38,725 bases of DNA from a virus, in IMG/VR virus record IMGVR_UViG_3300046513_000440, positions 1-38,725 of that record. One strand, 5' to 3'. The position numbers and the translations under genes were made by a program. The notes under the pieces are model-generated. The model did not search any database and was not told the DNA's origin. It saw only the letters and a list, made by a program, of their open reading frames with translations. Shown in pieces: positions 1-8,935 of the stretch (position 1 is the stretch's first letter; each line of letters opens with the position of its first letter).

Positions 1-1212
<1,212 letters not shown>

Positions 1213-1219
1213 GGCCGCC

Positions 1220-1540
1220 TTACTGGTTGTTGAAGTGGCACACGTAATGCACCGGTTCCTGCACCTCGATCTCGAAGCTCGAGCTGCCCGGCACGCGGAA
1301 TTGCTGGCCCGCGCCGTAGTCCTTCCACTCGCCGTCCGACCCGATGCGGGCGCGGCACTTGCCCTCGACAATTTCCATGACCTCCGGCGCATCGGTCGCG
1401 AAGTTCAGGCTGCCCGGCATGATCACGCCGACTGTCTTGCGCGTCTTATCGGGAAAGGTCAGGTTGTGCGAGATGCATTTGCCGTCGAAGTAGACGTTGG
1501 CTTTTTTCGTGATGGACACGTGGTCGAATTGGTTGCTCAT
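1220..1540 (-). CDS. ppnP: Pyrimidine/purine nucleoside phosphorylase PpnP (DUF1255 cupin)
   Basis: This 106-residue single-domain cupin matches the PpnP/DUF1255 family in length and sequence. The family cleaves purine and pyrimidine nucleosides with phosphate to give free base and ribose-1-phosphate. Recognisable family stretches are DNVxFDGKC-like (ANVYFDGKCISHNLTF), GVIMPGSLNFATDAPEVMEI and the C-terminal GQQFRVPGSSSFEI followed by VHYVCHF. The ATG at 1540 has a GGAG ribosome-binding site about 6 bases upstream. It is convergent with the FtsH gene (7-base gap) and divergent from polX. It is an ordinary chromosomal gene. Confidence 0.93.
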   Translation of the reverse strand: MSNQFDHVSITKKANVYFDGKCISHNLTFPDKTRKTVGVIMPGSLNFATDAPEVMEIVEGKCRARIGSDGEWKDYGAGQQFRVPGSSSFEIEVQEPVHYVCHFNNQ

Positions 1541-1652
1541 TCAAATCTCCTTGTCGCGGCGGGCCCGCTGGGTCGAGCACCCGTTGCTACCGCTTTGACC
1601 ATGGCGCCGGAACTAGGTGCGGTCCGGCCCGCAGAAATGAAGACGCTACTCC

Positions 1653-3371
1653 ATGCATATCCGTAACGCCGACGTCGCCGCGATCTTTACCGAGATCGCC
1701 GACCTGATCGAAATCAGCAACGGCAATCCCTTCCGGATCCGCGCCTACCGCAATGCCGCGCGCACGGTAGAGATGCTGGCGCCGAGCGTGCAGACGCTGG
1801 TGGAGGAGGGCCGCGACCTCTCCGAACTGTCGGGCATCGGGCACGACCTGGCGGGGCGCATCGCCGAGATCGTCCACGGCGGCACCTGCGAATTGCGCGA
1901 GCAGTTGCGGCGCGAGTTGCCGGCGGAGATAGACAAGCTGCTGCGGATACCAGGGCTGGGGCCCAAGCGTGTCAAGCTCCTGTATGACGAGCGCGGCATC
2001 CATACGCCGCAGCAGTTGCTGGACGCGGCGCAGGCGGGACAGCTGCACACGATCCATGGCCTGGGCGAAAAGGCCGAGCAGCACATCCTCGAGGCGGTGC
2101 AGGCCCAGCTGTCGAAGAAGAAGCGCTTCGGAATCGCCGAGGCCGCCCAAATCGTCGAGCCGCTGCTGCGCTACCTGAAACAATGCAAGGCCACCAACCA
2201 GGCGGAGGCCGCCGGCAGCTACCGGCGCATGAAGGACACGGTGGGCGATCTCGACATCGTTGCCAGCTCCGCGCACACGGCGCAGGTGACCCGGCATTTC
2301 GTCGAATACGACGCGGTGACGAAGGTGCTGTCGCATGGCGATACGCGGGCCAGCATCGAGGTGCAGGCGGGCGTGCAGGTCGACCTGCGCGTGGTGGAGG
2401 AGGCCAGCTTCGGTGCGGCGATGCATTACTTCACGGGGGCGAAAGCGCACAACATCGAGGTCCGCAAGCTGGCGCAAAAGCGCGGCTTCAAGCTCAACGA
2501 ATACGGGATGTTTGCGGGCGAGGAGCGGGTGGCGGGCGAGACCGAAGCCGCCGTGTTCGCCGCAGTCGGGCTGCCCTTCATTGCGCCCGAACTGCGCGAA
2601 AACCGGGGCGAGATCGAAGCGGCGAAGGATGGCAAGCTGCCGCACCTGCTGACGCTGCCTGAGCTGAAAGGTGACCTGCACGTGCATACCGCCAGCGGTG
2701 ATGGGAACGCCACCCTGCGCGAAATAGTGCTCGAAGCGCAGCAGCGCGGCATGGTGTACCTGGGCATTACCGACCGCTGGCAGGGCGCGGGCGCGGCTGG
2801 CGGGCTGGACGAGGACAAGCTGGCGCGGCAGATCGACGAGATCGATCGTCTGAATGGCGAGCTCATGCACTTCACCGTGCTCAAGGGTCTCGAGACTGAA
2901 ATCCTGGAGGATGGCAGCCTCGGCCTGCCGGACAGCGTGCTGCAGCGCCTGGACTATGTGATCGCGGCGGTGAGCAGTCATTTCGACCTGGGCAGGGAGG
3001 AGCAGACGGCGCGCATCTTGCGGGCAATGGACAACCGCCATGTGCGCATCCTTGCGCATCCGATGGGAAGGCGGCTGCTTCAGCCCGACGCGTATGTGGT
3101 CGACATGGGGCGGGTGATCCACCACGCCAAGGCGTGCCATTCTGCGCTGGAACTAAATGCGCAGCCCGACCGGTTGGACCTAAACGACGCCCATTGCATG
3201 ATGGCGCGCGATGAGGGCGTACTGGTGGCGATCTGTTCGGATGCGCGCGAAATGGGGGATTTTGACAACTTGCGCTTCGGGATCGGGCAGGCCAGGCGCG
3301 GGTGGCTGGAGAAGAAGAATGTGGTGAATGCCAAGACGCTGGTGCAGCTGAGGGCGTGGCTGAAGCGATAG
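1653..3371 (+). CDS. polX: DNA polymerase/3'-5' exonuclease PolX
   Basis: This 572-residue family-X DNA polymerase for gap-filling repair has the full bacterial layout. An N-terminal helix-hairpin-helix region (about 1-150) is followed by the nucleotidyltransferase palm with GSYRR at 188-192 and metal-binding Asp199, Asp201 (GDLDIV) and Asp244 (VDLRVV), then a C-terminal PHP domain (about 338-572). In the PHP domain DLHVHT (H343, H345), GLETEI, SSHFD (H443), ILAHPMGR and LELNAQPDRLDL are kept. The usual TDH and TDAH motifs read TDR (374-375) and SDAR (529-532), so two likely metal ligands are Arg. The polymerase should be active; the exonuclease may not be (inference). The gene ends just before the tRNA terminator and prophage edge. 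Confidence 0.93.
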   Translation: MHIRNADVAAIFTEIADLIEISNGNPFRIRAYRNAARTVEMLAPSVQTLVEEGRDLSELSGIGHDLAGRIAEIVHGGTCELREQLRRELPAEIDKLLRIPGLGPKRVKLLYDERGIHTPQQLLDAAQAGQLHTIHGLGEKAEQHILEAVQAQLSKKKRFGIAEAAQIVEPLLRYLKQCKATNQAEAAGSYRRMKDTVGDLDIVASSAHTAQVTRHFVEYDAVTKVLSHGDTRASIEVQAGVQVDLRVVEEASFGAAMHYFTGAKAHNIEVRKLAQKRGFKLNEYGMFAGEERVAGETEAAVFAAVGLPFIAPELRENRGEIEAAKDGKLPHLLTLPELKGDLHVHTASGDGNATLREIVLEAQQRGMVYLGITDRWQGAGAAGGLDEDKLARQIDEIDRLNGELMHFTVLKGLETEILEDGSLGLPDSVLQRLDYVIAAVSSHFDLGREEQTARILRAMDNRHVRILAHPMGRRLLQPDAYVVDMGRVIHHAKACHSALELNAQPDRLDLNDAHCMMARDEGVLVAICSDAREMGDFDNLRFGIGQARRGWLEKKNVVNAKTLVQLRAWLKR

Positions 3372-3393
3372 GCCGATCCGTTTGGCGTCCCGC

Positions 3394-3431
3394 AAAAAGC
3401 TAAGGCCAATCCGAAGATTGGCCTTAGCTTT
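3394..3431 (-). terminator. Rho-independent terminator downstream of the tRNA-Pro end
   Basis: A perfect 16-bp stem (3396-3411 with 3416-3431) has a CGAA loop. On the minus strand it is followed by a short T run, immediately downstream of the tRNA 3' end at 3439. It probably terminated the original tRNA transcript, and may also end polX transcription on the plus strand. Confidence 0.75.
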
Positions 3432-3438
3432 GAATAAT

Positions 3439-3485
<47 letters not shown>

Positions 3486-3958
3486 GGGACGGTAATCGGC
3501 TGAAACCCTCATGGATACTGACTTTGCGCCAGAGTCATCTAATATACAGTAGTGCGCAAGTCGGATACTTCGCCCCGCAAATGCGAGCCTTTGCGACTGA
3601 TATTAGATGGTTTTGGAGGTCTCCGGAACGAAACGGGAGCCCGTGGCCGGCATTGCGATTTCTCAACAATACCGAATCTGTTGCAGTGCAAAATAACAAC
3701 GTTGAGGGCGCATGCCGGGACGTCATGATGCTTTCTTGACAATTGACGAGTGACAAGTCTGCAATGCTTGATGTACACTGACAGCCTGTTCCTGGGCAAC
3801 TCACCGAGAGTGCCATGAAAACGGAACTGTCATTGACGAGTTATCCACAGCCGCAGCCATGCGGCGCGTCCGCACGCCCATTGTGGAATGCTCGTGATCG
3901 CAGCTGCTACTTGATGAGCAGCGGAAACGTGCGCATTGAAGACCAAAAGCAGAATAAA
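3486..3958. other. Non-coding attachment arm region with no convincing gene
   Basis: This 470-base stretch between the attachment core and the Ntn hydrolase gene holds only short, atypical reading frames. It is visibly less GC-rich than the flanking chromosome. It contains an inverted repeat (ATCTAATAT at 3537-3545 and ATATTAGAT at 3600-3608), which might be an arm-type integrase or excisionase site, and candidate promoter elements near 3736-3779. Confidence 0.5.
3750..3779 (+). promoter_or_regulatory. Candidate sigma-70 promoter for the Ntn hydrolase gene
   Basis: GTGACA (3750-3755) and TACACT (3774-3779) are separated by 18 bases. A perfect TTGACA also occurs at 3736-3741 without an equally good -10. 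The site lies 35 bases before the first possible ATG (3815) of the downstream reading frame. This is prediction only. Confidence 0.3.
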
Positions 3959-4687
3959 ATGACAACAAACGTCTTTGACTCAGTGTCACAAACGCTGGCG
4001 AGCGACACCCGGTGGTCCGGATTGGTAGATGGCTATCTATTTTTTGTCGACGACATCGGGTACGACAAGATCGTCTTTGATTCGCAAATTGCGCTGCTGT
4101 TCGCTGGTGGGTTGGGCATCATCGACCAGTGGAAAGCATGGTTCAGAGGCGGCAGGTATGGCGTAGCGCCGGCCTTAACGAGCGATCTCTCCCTTTGCCT
4201 GATCGATATGAAAACAGGTCAAATTCGAAAGGACCACGGCATCAAGCTGGATTCGCCGTGCACGTCAGCTAGGTTTGCCGGGACGGGGTCCCCGCATGCA
4301 TTGCAATGCTGGTCCATTCACAAGGACGCGATCAAGTCTGTGGAGACCGCATGTGGTTTCGACATGAGGTCGGGTGGCAAAGTCACGTACCTCATTCGAC
4401 CAACAGCAGATAACAATCTGAGCAACTACGCGTCAGCTCAGCAGGTAATAAATTCATTCGAACCCGCAGGGAGTGTGATTATGACAAGTCAAAAAGGCGT
4501 TCCAGTACCCATCAGGGAAGCCATCAAGGAGCCGGCTGCAAATGAGGCATTTAAAAAGATGCTCGCTGGTGGGCCGTCCTCAGTTTGCGCGCCGTTTATT
4601 GGCATGGGCACCCCATGGACCGCCGATGAACAGAAGGAGTTTTACGACATCCTTGCCGAGTATCCGCCAGAGCCGCAACACGCGTAA
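3959..4687 (+). CDS. Proteasome-beta/HslV-like Ntn hydrolase, stand-alone prophage protein
   Basis: Predicted N-terminal-nucleophile hydrolase of 242 residues, recognised by motif order and not by a search. It starts Met-Thr-Thr, so Met removal would expose Thr2 as nucleophile. ASDTRWS (Asp16, Arg18) matches the GDGQ/TDSR position of HslV and proteasome beta subunits. Lys37 in YDKIVFDSQIALLFAGG matches the catalytic Lys before the family's FAGG strand. GTGS (108-111) and the later AIKSVETACGFDMRSGGKV resemble the GSG loop and D-x-x-TGG strand of proteasome subunits. The frame stays open upstream to an ATG at 3815 with a better ribosome-binding site (GAGAG). That start would give a 48-residue extension before Met-Thr-Thr, possibly a propeptide. 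No unfoldase partner is nearby. The gene is a separate unit with its own terminator and lower GC. The substrate is unknown. Confidence 0.6.
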   Translation: MTTNVFDSVSQTLASDTRWSGLVDGYLFFVDDIGYDKIVFDSQIALLFAGGLGIIDQWKAWFRGGRYGVAPALTSDLSLCLIDMKTGQIRKDHGIKLDSPCTSARFAGTGSPHALQCWSIHKDAIKSVETACGFDMRSGGKVTYLIRPTADNNLSNYASAQQVINSFEPAGSVIMTSQKGVPVPIREAIKEPAANEAFKKMLAGGPSSVCAPFIGMGTPWTADEQKEFYDILAEYPPEPQHA

Positions 4688-4692
4688 TACGC

Positions 4693-4717
4693 AGCCCGCC
4701 GCGAGCGGGCTTTTTTA
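4693..4717 (+). terminator. Rho-independent terminator after the Ntn hydrolase gene
   Basis: The stem AGCCCGC/GCGGGCT (4693-4699 with 4705-4711) has a 5-base loop and is followed by a T run to 4716. It separates the Ntn hydrolase gene from the convergent integrase gene. Confidence 0.85.
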
Positions 4718-4733
4718 CGTCCACGTCCGGACC

Positions 4734-5855
4734 TCAGCCTTTCATCCACGGCAAATCCATATTAATCGTCGAAACGTCAGGGATCGCTTCCTTGATGTAG
4801 ATTTCGCTCGTCTTGCTGCTGGTGTGCACCAAGCGCTTCTGGATTTCCGCCATCTGCTTGCCCGCCTTGGCCGCATCGGTGGCGCCGAGCGAGCGCAAAT
4901 CCTTGAACGTCACATCGTCTGTGATCCCGGCGCGCTCCCTGGCCCGGTCCCACATTGAGATCAAGCCGGTTTTCGCGTACGGCGTTCCCTTCTGCGTCGG
5001 TAGCAGGTAAGGCGAGATGATCTCGTAGCCCTTTTTGATCGCTCGGGCGCGGTCGATCACGTTCTGGATGCCTGGGGTGATCTCGATGTCGACCACCTTG
5101 CCGCTGCTCTTTTTCGTCTTGCTGGGCTGGAGCCGGATATAGCCGCCCTCGATCTGGCTTTCCTTCAGCGTCCGAATGTCGATCGCGCGCGCCCACAGCA
5201 GGTAGGCCATATCGACGATGCAGGCGAACATCGGGCCGCTGGCCGTCGGCAGGCTCCGGCCGGTGTCCTTCCTCTGCTTGCTGTACATGCCGGCGGCGCG
5301 GATGCGCTGCACCTGGTCATGCGTCAGCAGCACCGTGCGGCGCTGGGTCTCGAAGTCGCCCAGATCGAGCTGGTCGATCGGATTGTCCTGGCGCAGGCCC
5401 AGGCCCGATACCGCGTAGCGGAACAATTTGGTGGCCAGGGCGCCGTACTTACGCGCAGTGTTCGGCTTGTTCGCGAATTTCTCGCGCAAGAAGTCCGCGA
5501 ACTCCTTGGTAGTGACCTCGACCACTTGGAAGGCTTCGAACTCGTCGGCGATCACGTCCAGGTACTGCGAGTATTGGGCACGTGTCTCCTTCGTGTACTT
5601 GCTCAGCTTGTGCGCCTTGAACTCGGTGCACAGGTGCGGCATTGTCCCCTCGACGTGCGTCTTGCTGCCCAGGAGCTCGGCCAGCCGGTTCAGCATCACC
5701 ACCTCGCCCTCGTCCAGTGAGCACAGCCGGATCCATGTCTTGAGCTCCTTGGTTTTGGGATCGCGGATCTTCACCGGCGCTACATAGTAGTAGGCGTTGA
5801 ATTTGATGTATACCCGGCGCGGGAGTCCGCGGTTCGTCTTGCGCTGCCTGTTCAT
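4734..5855 (-). CDS. int: Tyrosine-recombinase phage integrase
   Basis: This 373-residue site-specific recombinase presumably catalyses integration into and excision from the tRNA-Pro site 1.2 kb away. An N-terminal arm-binding/SAM-like part (about 1-170) precedes the catalytic domain. Catalytic-box residues are Arg223 (WARAIDI), a Lys near 247-249, Arg321 in KDLR, His344 (LVHTSSKTS) and Tyr353 (EIYIK). The first residue of the H-x-x-R box is Lys318 rather than His, as I recall for integrases that sit beside DUF4224 genes. The ATG overlaps the DUF4224 stop, so it is the last gene of the long leftward operon. Confidence 0.92.
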   Translation of the reverse strand: MNRQRKTNRGLPRRVYIKFNAYYYVAPVKIRDPKTKELKTWIRLCSLDEGEVVMLNRLAELLGSKTHVEGTMPHLCTEFKAHKLSKYTKETRAQYSQYLDVIADEFEAFQVVEVTTKEFADFLREKFANKPNTARKYGALATKLFRYAVSGLGLRQDNPIDQLDLGDFETQRRTVLLTHDQVQRIRAAGMYSKQRKDTGRSLPTASGPMFACIVDMAYLLWARAIDIRTLKESQIEGGYIRLQPSKTKKSSGKVVDIEITPGIQNVIDRARAIKKGYEIISPYLLPTQKGTPYAKTGLISMWDRARERAGITDDVTFKDLRSLGATDAAKAGKQMAEIQKRLVHTSSKTSEIYIKEAIPDVSTINMDLPWMKG

Positions 5856-6070
5856 TGCCTTGCTGATTTCCTTATCGGTCCGCGGTTCGCCGCCGGCGCT
5901 GGGGTGATGACCAGGTTATTCAAATGGGCCCGGAGCACGCAGACGGTATTGTCGATCCTGCGTAGCTTGGCCGGAATGCCGAGCTCCTCGAGCGCGGCCA
6001 GCTGCTTCTTTGGCAGCTTATAGTGGGTGATCTGGTAGATCTCTTCGTTCGATAGAGTCAGCGAATCCAT
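5852..6070 (-). CDS. DUF4224 domain protein upstream of integrase
   Basis: This 72-residue protein starts LTLSNEEIYQITHYKLPKKQLAALEELGIPAKLRRI, the DUF4224 pattern (acidic helix, a KxQ segment, then GIP). In phages the family commonly sits directly before an integrase gene. A role as a recombination directionality or DNA-binding factor is a guess from position. A strong GGAGGAG ribosome-binding site precedes the ATG at 6070, and the stop overlaps the int start, suggesting translational coupling. Confidence 0.8.
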   Translation of the reverse strand: MDSLTLSNEEIYQITHYKLPKKQLAALEELGIPAKLRRIDNTVCVLRAHLNNLVITPAPAANRGPIRKSARQ

Positions 6071-6079
6071 CTTCTCCTC

Positions 6080-6205
6080 CTATTTCATTCCAGCGACGGG
6101 AATCGCCACCACGCGCGCGCGCCGATCGAATCCATTGCGCTGCTCGCGCAGGAAGCGCTGGAGCACGCGGGTCCGTTGGCGGCGGTCTGGTCCGCGGTCT
6201 TTCAT
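6080..6205 (-). CDS. Small basic hypothetical protein
   Basis: This 41-residue Arg-rich protein (MKDRGPDRRQRTRVLQRFLR...) has no recognised family. The ATG at 6205 overlaps the stop of the upstream gene (ATGA), and the DUF4224 gene follows 10 bases later. A longer frame begins at 6268, but the overlap-coupled start fits the operon style better. The composition suggests nucleic-acid binding, which is inference only. Confidence 0.5.
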   Translation of the reverse strand: MKDRGPDRRQRTRVLQRFLREQRNGFDRRARVVAIPVAGMK

Positions 6206-6609
6206 GATTCGCTCCCGTTCTCGCCAGCTTGTGCGTGGCCCTGCTGGGCGACCAGGTAGGCGTTGCAATGCGTCTGCCAGTTGACGCCGTGCTTCAGGTA
6301 CATGGACAGCATCAGGTAGATGACCGCAGCTTGTTCGGCCTCCGCCTGGTGCTCGATGTCGTGGCCGAGCTCGCGCATCCGATGGGCAGCACGAATGCAG
6401 GTAAAGTTTGGTCTCCCGAGAATGAAGCGGGTATGCTCGTTTAACGTTAAACCTTCCATCGGCGACACTGGGACTGCAGCCAGGGCCCCGCGCAGCTCCG
6501 CAATCTCCGCGACCATTGCGGTTTCCACGTCGGTCGGAGCGTGCAGGGGGAAATCCTTACCAGCGCCGATTCGCTCGCGCCAAGTGGCGATCGTCTTGTT
6601 CTCGTTCAC
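6202..6609 (-). CDS. Hypothetical phage protein downstream of ThiF
   Basis: This 135-residue soluble protein has an N-terminal helix typical of phage accessory proteins (ETAMVAEIAELRGAL) and a helical second half. I do not recognise a named domain. It begins with GTG at 6609, whose bases overlap the ThiF stop (GTGA). It is therefore translated in line with the PRTRC genes, although it is not a known PRTRC member. Confidence 0.7.
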   Translation of the reverse strand: MNENKTIATWRERIGAGKDFPLHAPTDVETAMVAEIAELRGALAAVPVSPMEGLTLNEHTRFILGRPNFTCIRAAHRMRELGHDIEHQAEAEQAAVIYLMLSMYLKHGVNWQTHCNAYLVAQQGHAQAGENGSES

Positions 6610-7397
6610 GCAGCTACTCCCTCAGTTTTTTGCTTGTCATCCGCCGGGGCTGCCGGCGCCGAGGCCGCCTCGCGTACGTTCAGCGGCCGCATGCTGCCGG
6701 TGCGCAGGTTCACGAACGCGCCGTGCCAGATCAGCTTCCCGTGGCGGAAGAACTCCCACAGGATCGACAGCGCCGGCGTCACGATCGACTGGTTGACGAA
6801 GAGCTCCTGGCGCTCGAGCGCCTCGGCCAGACCGCAGCTCGGCGTGTCGTCCTCCGGCGCCGATAGGTCGACCAGCTCGGGCAGCACCGTGTACGGGCTG
6901 GGCAGCGGAACGCTGGCGGGCGGGGCCTGGCCGCCGCCGGCGCGCAGCTCGCCGAACAGGACCTGGCCATCGGCCGCGCGATTGCCGAGGTCCATCAGGT
7001 AGTGCACGCCATAGCGTTCGAGTTCGCGCGCAATCTCGTAGCGGGCCCGCGCGCTGTCGACACAGGCGATCGCAATGTCGTACCGGTTACCGTCGTTGTC
7101 GAAGCGGCCGTAAACGGCCTCCCAGTTGAGACCGAAAAAGGCGTTGACCCGGTTGACCAACACATGGGCCTTGCTCGCGCCGACGTCGAAGCTGCCGAAC
7201 AGCTGGCGGCCCATGTTGGCCTCGCTCACGGTGTCCGGGTCGTATGCCCGGACCTGCAGGCCGGGGTGGCCCAGCGCCGTGATCGCGTGGTTCAGGCGAG
7301 CCAGGCCGGTAAGCATCTGCGAGCCGTTGCCGCCGCAACCGATGAGGGCGATGCGCGGCGCGCGATTGAGCAGGTAAGGGGGCGTGATATGCGGCAT
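6606..7397 (-). CDS. PRTRC system ThiF family protein (E1-like adenylating enzyme)
   Basis: This 263-residue E1/ThiF/MoeB-fold enzyme is predicted to adenylate the C-terminus of a ubiquitin-like protein. Motifs: nucleotide-binding GCGGNG (20-25), Asp53 in AYDPDTVSEANMGRQLF with the E1 signature Asn61, Arg64 and Gln65, Lys76 (ASKAHV), Asp114 (ACVDSA), and Cys188 in DDTPSCGLAEALERQELFVNQ as candidate thioester cysteine. No CxxC zinc pairs are visible, unlike MoeB/ThiF proper. The true start is ATG 7397, four bases after the PRTRC A stop; a longer frame reaching 7913 is an artefact. Within PRTRC this protein would charge the ubiquitin-like C protein and pass it to the E2-like B protein (family knowledge plus inference). 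Confidence 0.88.
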   Translation of the reverse strand: MPHITPPYLLNRAPRIALIGCGGNGSQMLTGLARLNHAITALGHPGLQVRAYDPDTVSEANMGRQLFGSFDVGASKAHVLVNRVNAFFGLNWEAVYGRFDNDGNRYDIAIACVDSARARYEIARELERYGVHYLMDLGNRAADGQVLFGELRAGGGQAPPASVPLPSPYTVLPELVDLSAPEDDTPSCGLAEALERQELFVNQSIVTPALSILWEFFRHGKLIWHGAFVNLRTGSMRPLNVREAASAPAAPADDKQKTEGVAA

Positions 7398-7401
7398 GGC
7401 C

Positions 7402-8175
7402 TTACCCGAAGATCTTCTTGGCCGGGACGTTGATCGGGATGTACAGGCCCAGCACGCACATCCGGAACGCGACCGTCGGCGTGGCCGTGTCCAGGTTGCC
7501 GAACACGGCCGAGATCTTGACCGCGCCGCGGTCGTCCTCGTCGTCGGTCGTGCTGAAGAACGCGCCGGCGTAGCCATGGCTGTGCAGATCGATCGCGAGG
7601 CTCTCGTCGGGCCCAGGCTCGACCTGGCGGTACTGGATGTGGCTCGCGCTCGCTTCGCCAATGATGTCCGGATACTCGATCCGCCACGACCGCTTCCTGT
7701 GGTCCCACAGCAGGCTGGCTGCTGCCTCGATCGGCGCGACGTTCTTCGCCCCGGCCGCGAATTCCCGCATCTGCGCCAGCGCGCTGCCGATCGTGCCGAA
7801 GTCCAGCTCGCACTTGGCCTTGATCGGCCCATACGGGATGGCCACGGCTGCCTGCTTTGCCAGCGGATGAACGAAGTGCAGCCAGGGGCGGCGCACTTCC
7901 AGGTAGAGACCATCCTCGGCCAGCAGGAAGCGGTGGCCGTTGTCCTGCAGCGGGTGGAACGGGGCGTGGCGCGGCACCGCGGCGACCGGCGCGGCCGCCA
8001 GCAGCGCCTTGTCCATCTGCAGCTGCTCGGCCGGCGCCGTTTCCTCGTCGACGGCCAGCGGCAGCGGGCGCTGGGCCCGTAACACTTCCTCGGTGGTCTT
8101 GATGAATGTCTCGAACGACCCGCGAGTGATCTGGAGCAGTTCGTCGAACCGGGAGGTGATTTCTTTGGTGTGCAT
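7402..8175 (-). CDS. PRTRC system protein A (JAMM/JAB-domain peptidase)
   Basis: This 257-residue protein has an unrecognised N-terminal part and a C-terminal JAMM metalloprotease core. The zinc motif is complete: His198-Ser-His200, seven residues, Ser208, two residues, Asp211 (IDLHSHGYAGAFFSTTDDEDD). JAMM enzymes of this kind cleave ubiquitin-like proteins from substrates or trim their C-termini, so in the cassette it is the likely deconjugase or processing enzyme (inference). The ATG at 8175 has an AGAGGAAG ribosome-binding site; upstream in-frame residues to 8226 lack one. It lies between PRTRC B and ThiF, as is usual for the cassette. Confidence 0.88.
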   Translation of the reverse strand: MHTKEITSRFDELLQITRGSFETFIKTTEEVLRAQRPLPLAVDEETAPAEQLQMDKALLAAAPVAAVPRHAPFHPLQDNGHRFLLAEDGLYLEVRRPWLHFVHPLAKQAAVAIPYGPIKAKCELDFGTIGSALAQMREFAAGAKNVAPIEAAASLLWDHRKRSWRIEYPDIIGEASASHIQYRQVEPGPDESLAIDLHSHGYAGAFFSTTDDEDDRGAVKISAVFGNLDTATPTVAFRMCVLGLYIPINVPAKKIFG

Positions 8176-8191
8176 GGTCTTCCTCTTGTAG

Positions 8192-8935
8192 TTAGCGGTT
8201 GGTGGGACGGGCGGCGATGCGGGCAATCGCTTGCTGCAGGCTTTCCTTGGAAGCGACGAGCGCGCGGCGCATCGCCTCGGGATTGGGGGTGGCCAGCTGG
8301 TCGCGCCAGAGCTGCTGCATGCCGCCCTTGTACTTGACCGCTTTGTCGCGGTTCGGGTGGGTGAAGTGGCTGCGGAAAAACGCGGTCTCGTAGCGGCCGA
8401 TCACCTCGGCGCCGAACGCCGGCGGCAGCTCGACGTTACCCGTGCAGACGCGGCCGCCGTCCCACACGTTGAAGTGGGGCGCGTGATACAGGCGGGTGGC
8501 CGGCGCCGGACGTGTGCTCTCGCGCAGCGCGAACACGAACCAGTCGTCCGGCGTGGCCACGAACACCAGCGCCGGGTGTGCCGCCGGGGCGTGGCCGTCG
8601 AGCTTCCCCGTGCCGGCTGGCTTGAACCAGGTGGTGCGCACCGCCGACGGCGTCCACCAGGCGATCAGGTTCGGAGAGCTGAACAGCAGGTGCTCGGGCA
8701 GGAAGCCGGAGAACGCCGTCGCCGTGCTGACCGCGTCCGCGAACTTGGCCAGGCTGGCCTTCGACAGCGGCACGCCGGCGCCGATCACCTTGCGGTGTGG
8801 GTGCTGGGCGTCCGTCACGACCGGATGCGAGGTCGCGTAGACATCGCCGCGGTCGGATTGGTACATCAGCAGCGCGCTGACGAGGTTGAGCGTGGTTTCG
8901 CCCGCGCCGTGGATCTTGACCAGGTGGGAACTCAA
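8192..8935 (-). CDS. PRTRC system protein B (E2-like)
   Basis: This 247-residue protein matches the PRTRC B family, which was proposed to adopt an E2 (UBC) fold. The key segment is HAPHFNVWDGGRVCTGNVELP: His154-Phe-Asn156 replaces the HPN of ubiquitin E2s, and Cys164 lies eight residues after the Asn, as the E2 catalytic cysteine does. It would accept the activated ubiquitin-like protein from ThiF (inference). The start appears to be TTG at 8935, which overlaps the PRTRC F stop (TTGA) and has GGGAG eight bases upstream. Confidence 0.85.
   Translation of the reverse strand: MSSHLVKIHGAGETTLNLVSALLMYQSDRGDVYATSHPVVTDAQHPHRKVIGAGVPLSKASLAKFADAVSTATAFSGFLPEHLLFSSPNLIAWWTPSAVRTTWFKPAGTGKLDGHAPAAHPALVFVATPDDWFVFALRESTRPAPATRLYHAPHFNVWDGGRVCTGNVELPPAFGAEVIGRYETAFFRSHFTHPNRDKAVKYKGGMQQLWRDQLATPNPEAMRRALVASKESLQQAIARIAARPTNR

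Noticed and set aside
1587-3140. 517-codon minus-strand frame opposite polX
   Set aside because: PolX on the plus strand has clear motifs. The antisense translation is low-complexity His/Arg/Leu-rich shadow.
3757-3771. Possible fourth repressor operator (GCAATGCTT core) in the promoter region of the Ntn hydrolase gene
   Set aside because: Only the central bases match. The outer arms (GTCT and TGA) differ from AAGAGCA/TGCTCTT, so chance similarity is likely.
3535-3816. Minus-strand frame between the attachment site and the Ntn hydrolase gene
   Set aside because: No ribosome-binding site, odd composition and no family. It overlaps the candidate promoter region.
6606-7913. Long ThiF reading frame starting at 7913
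   Set aside because: The upstream 172 codons overlap PRTRC A out of frame and look like shadow translation. ATG 7397 just after the PRTRC A stop fits the operon and the family start.
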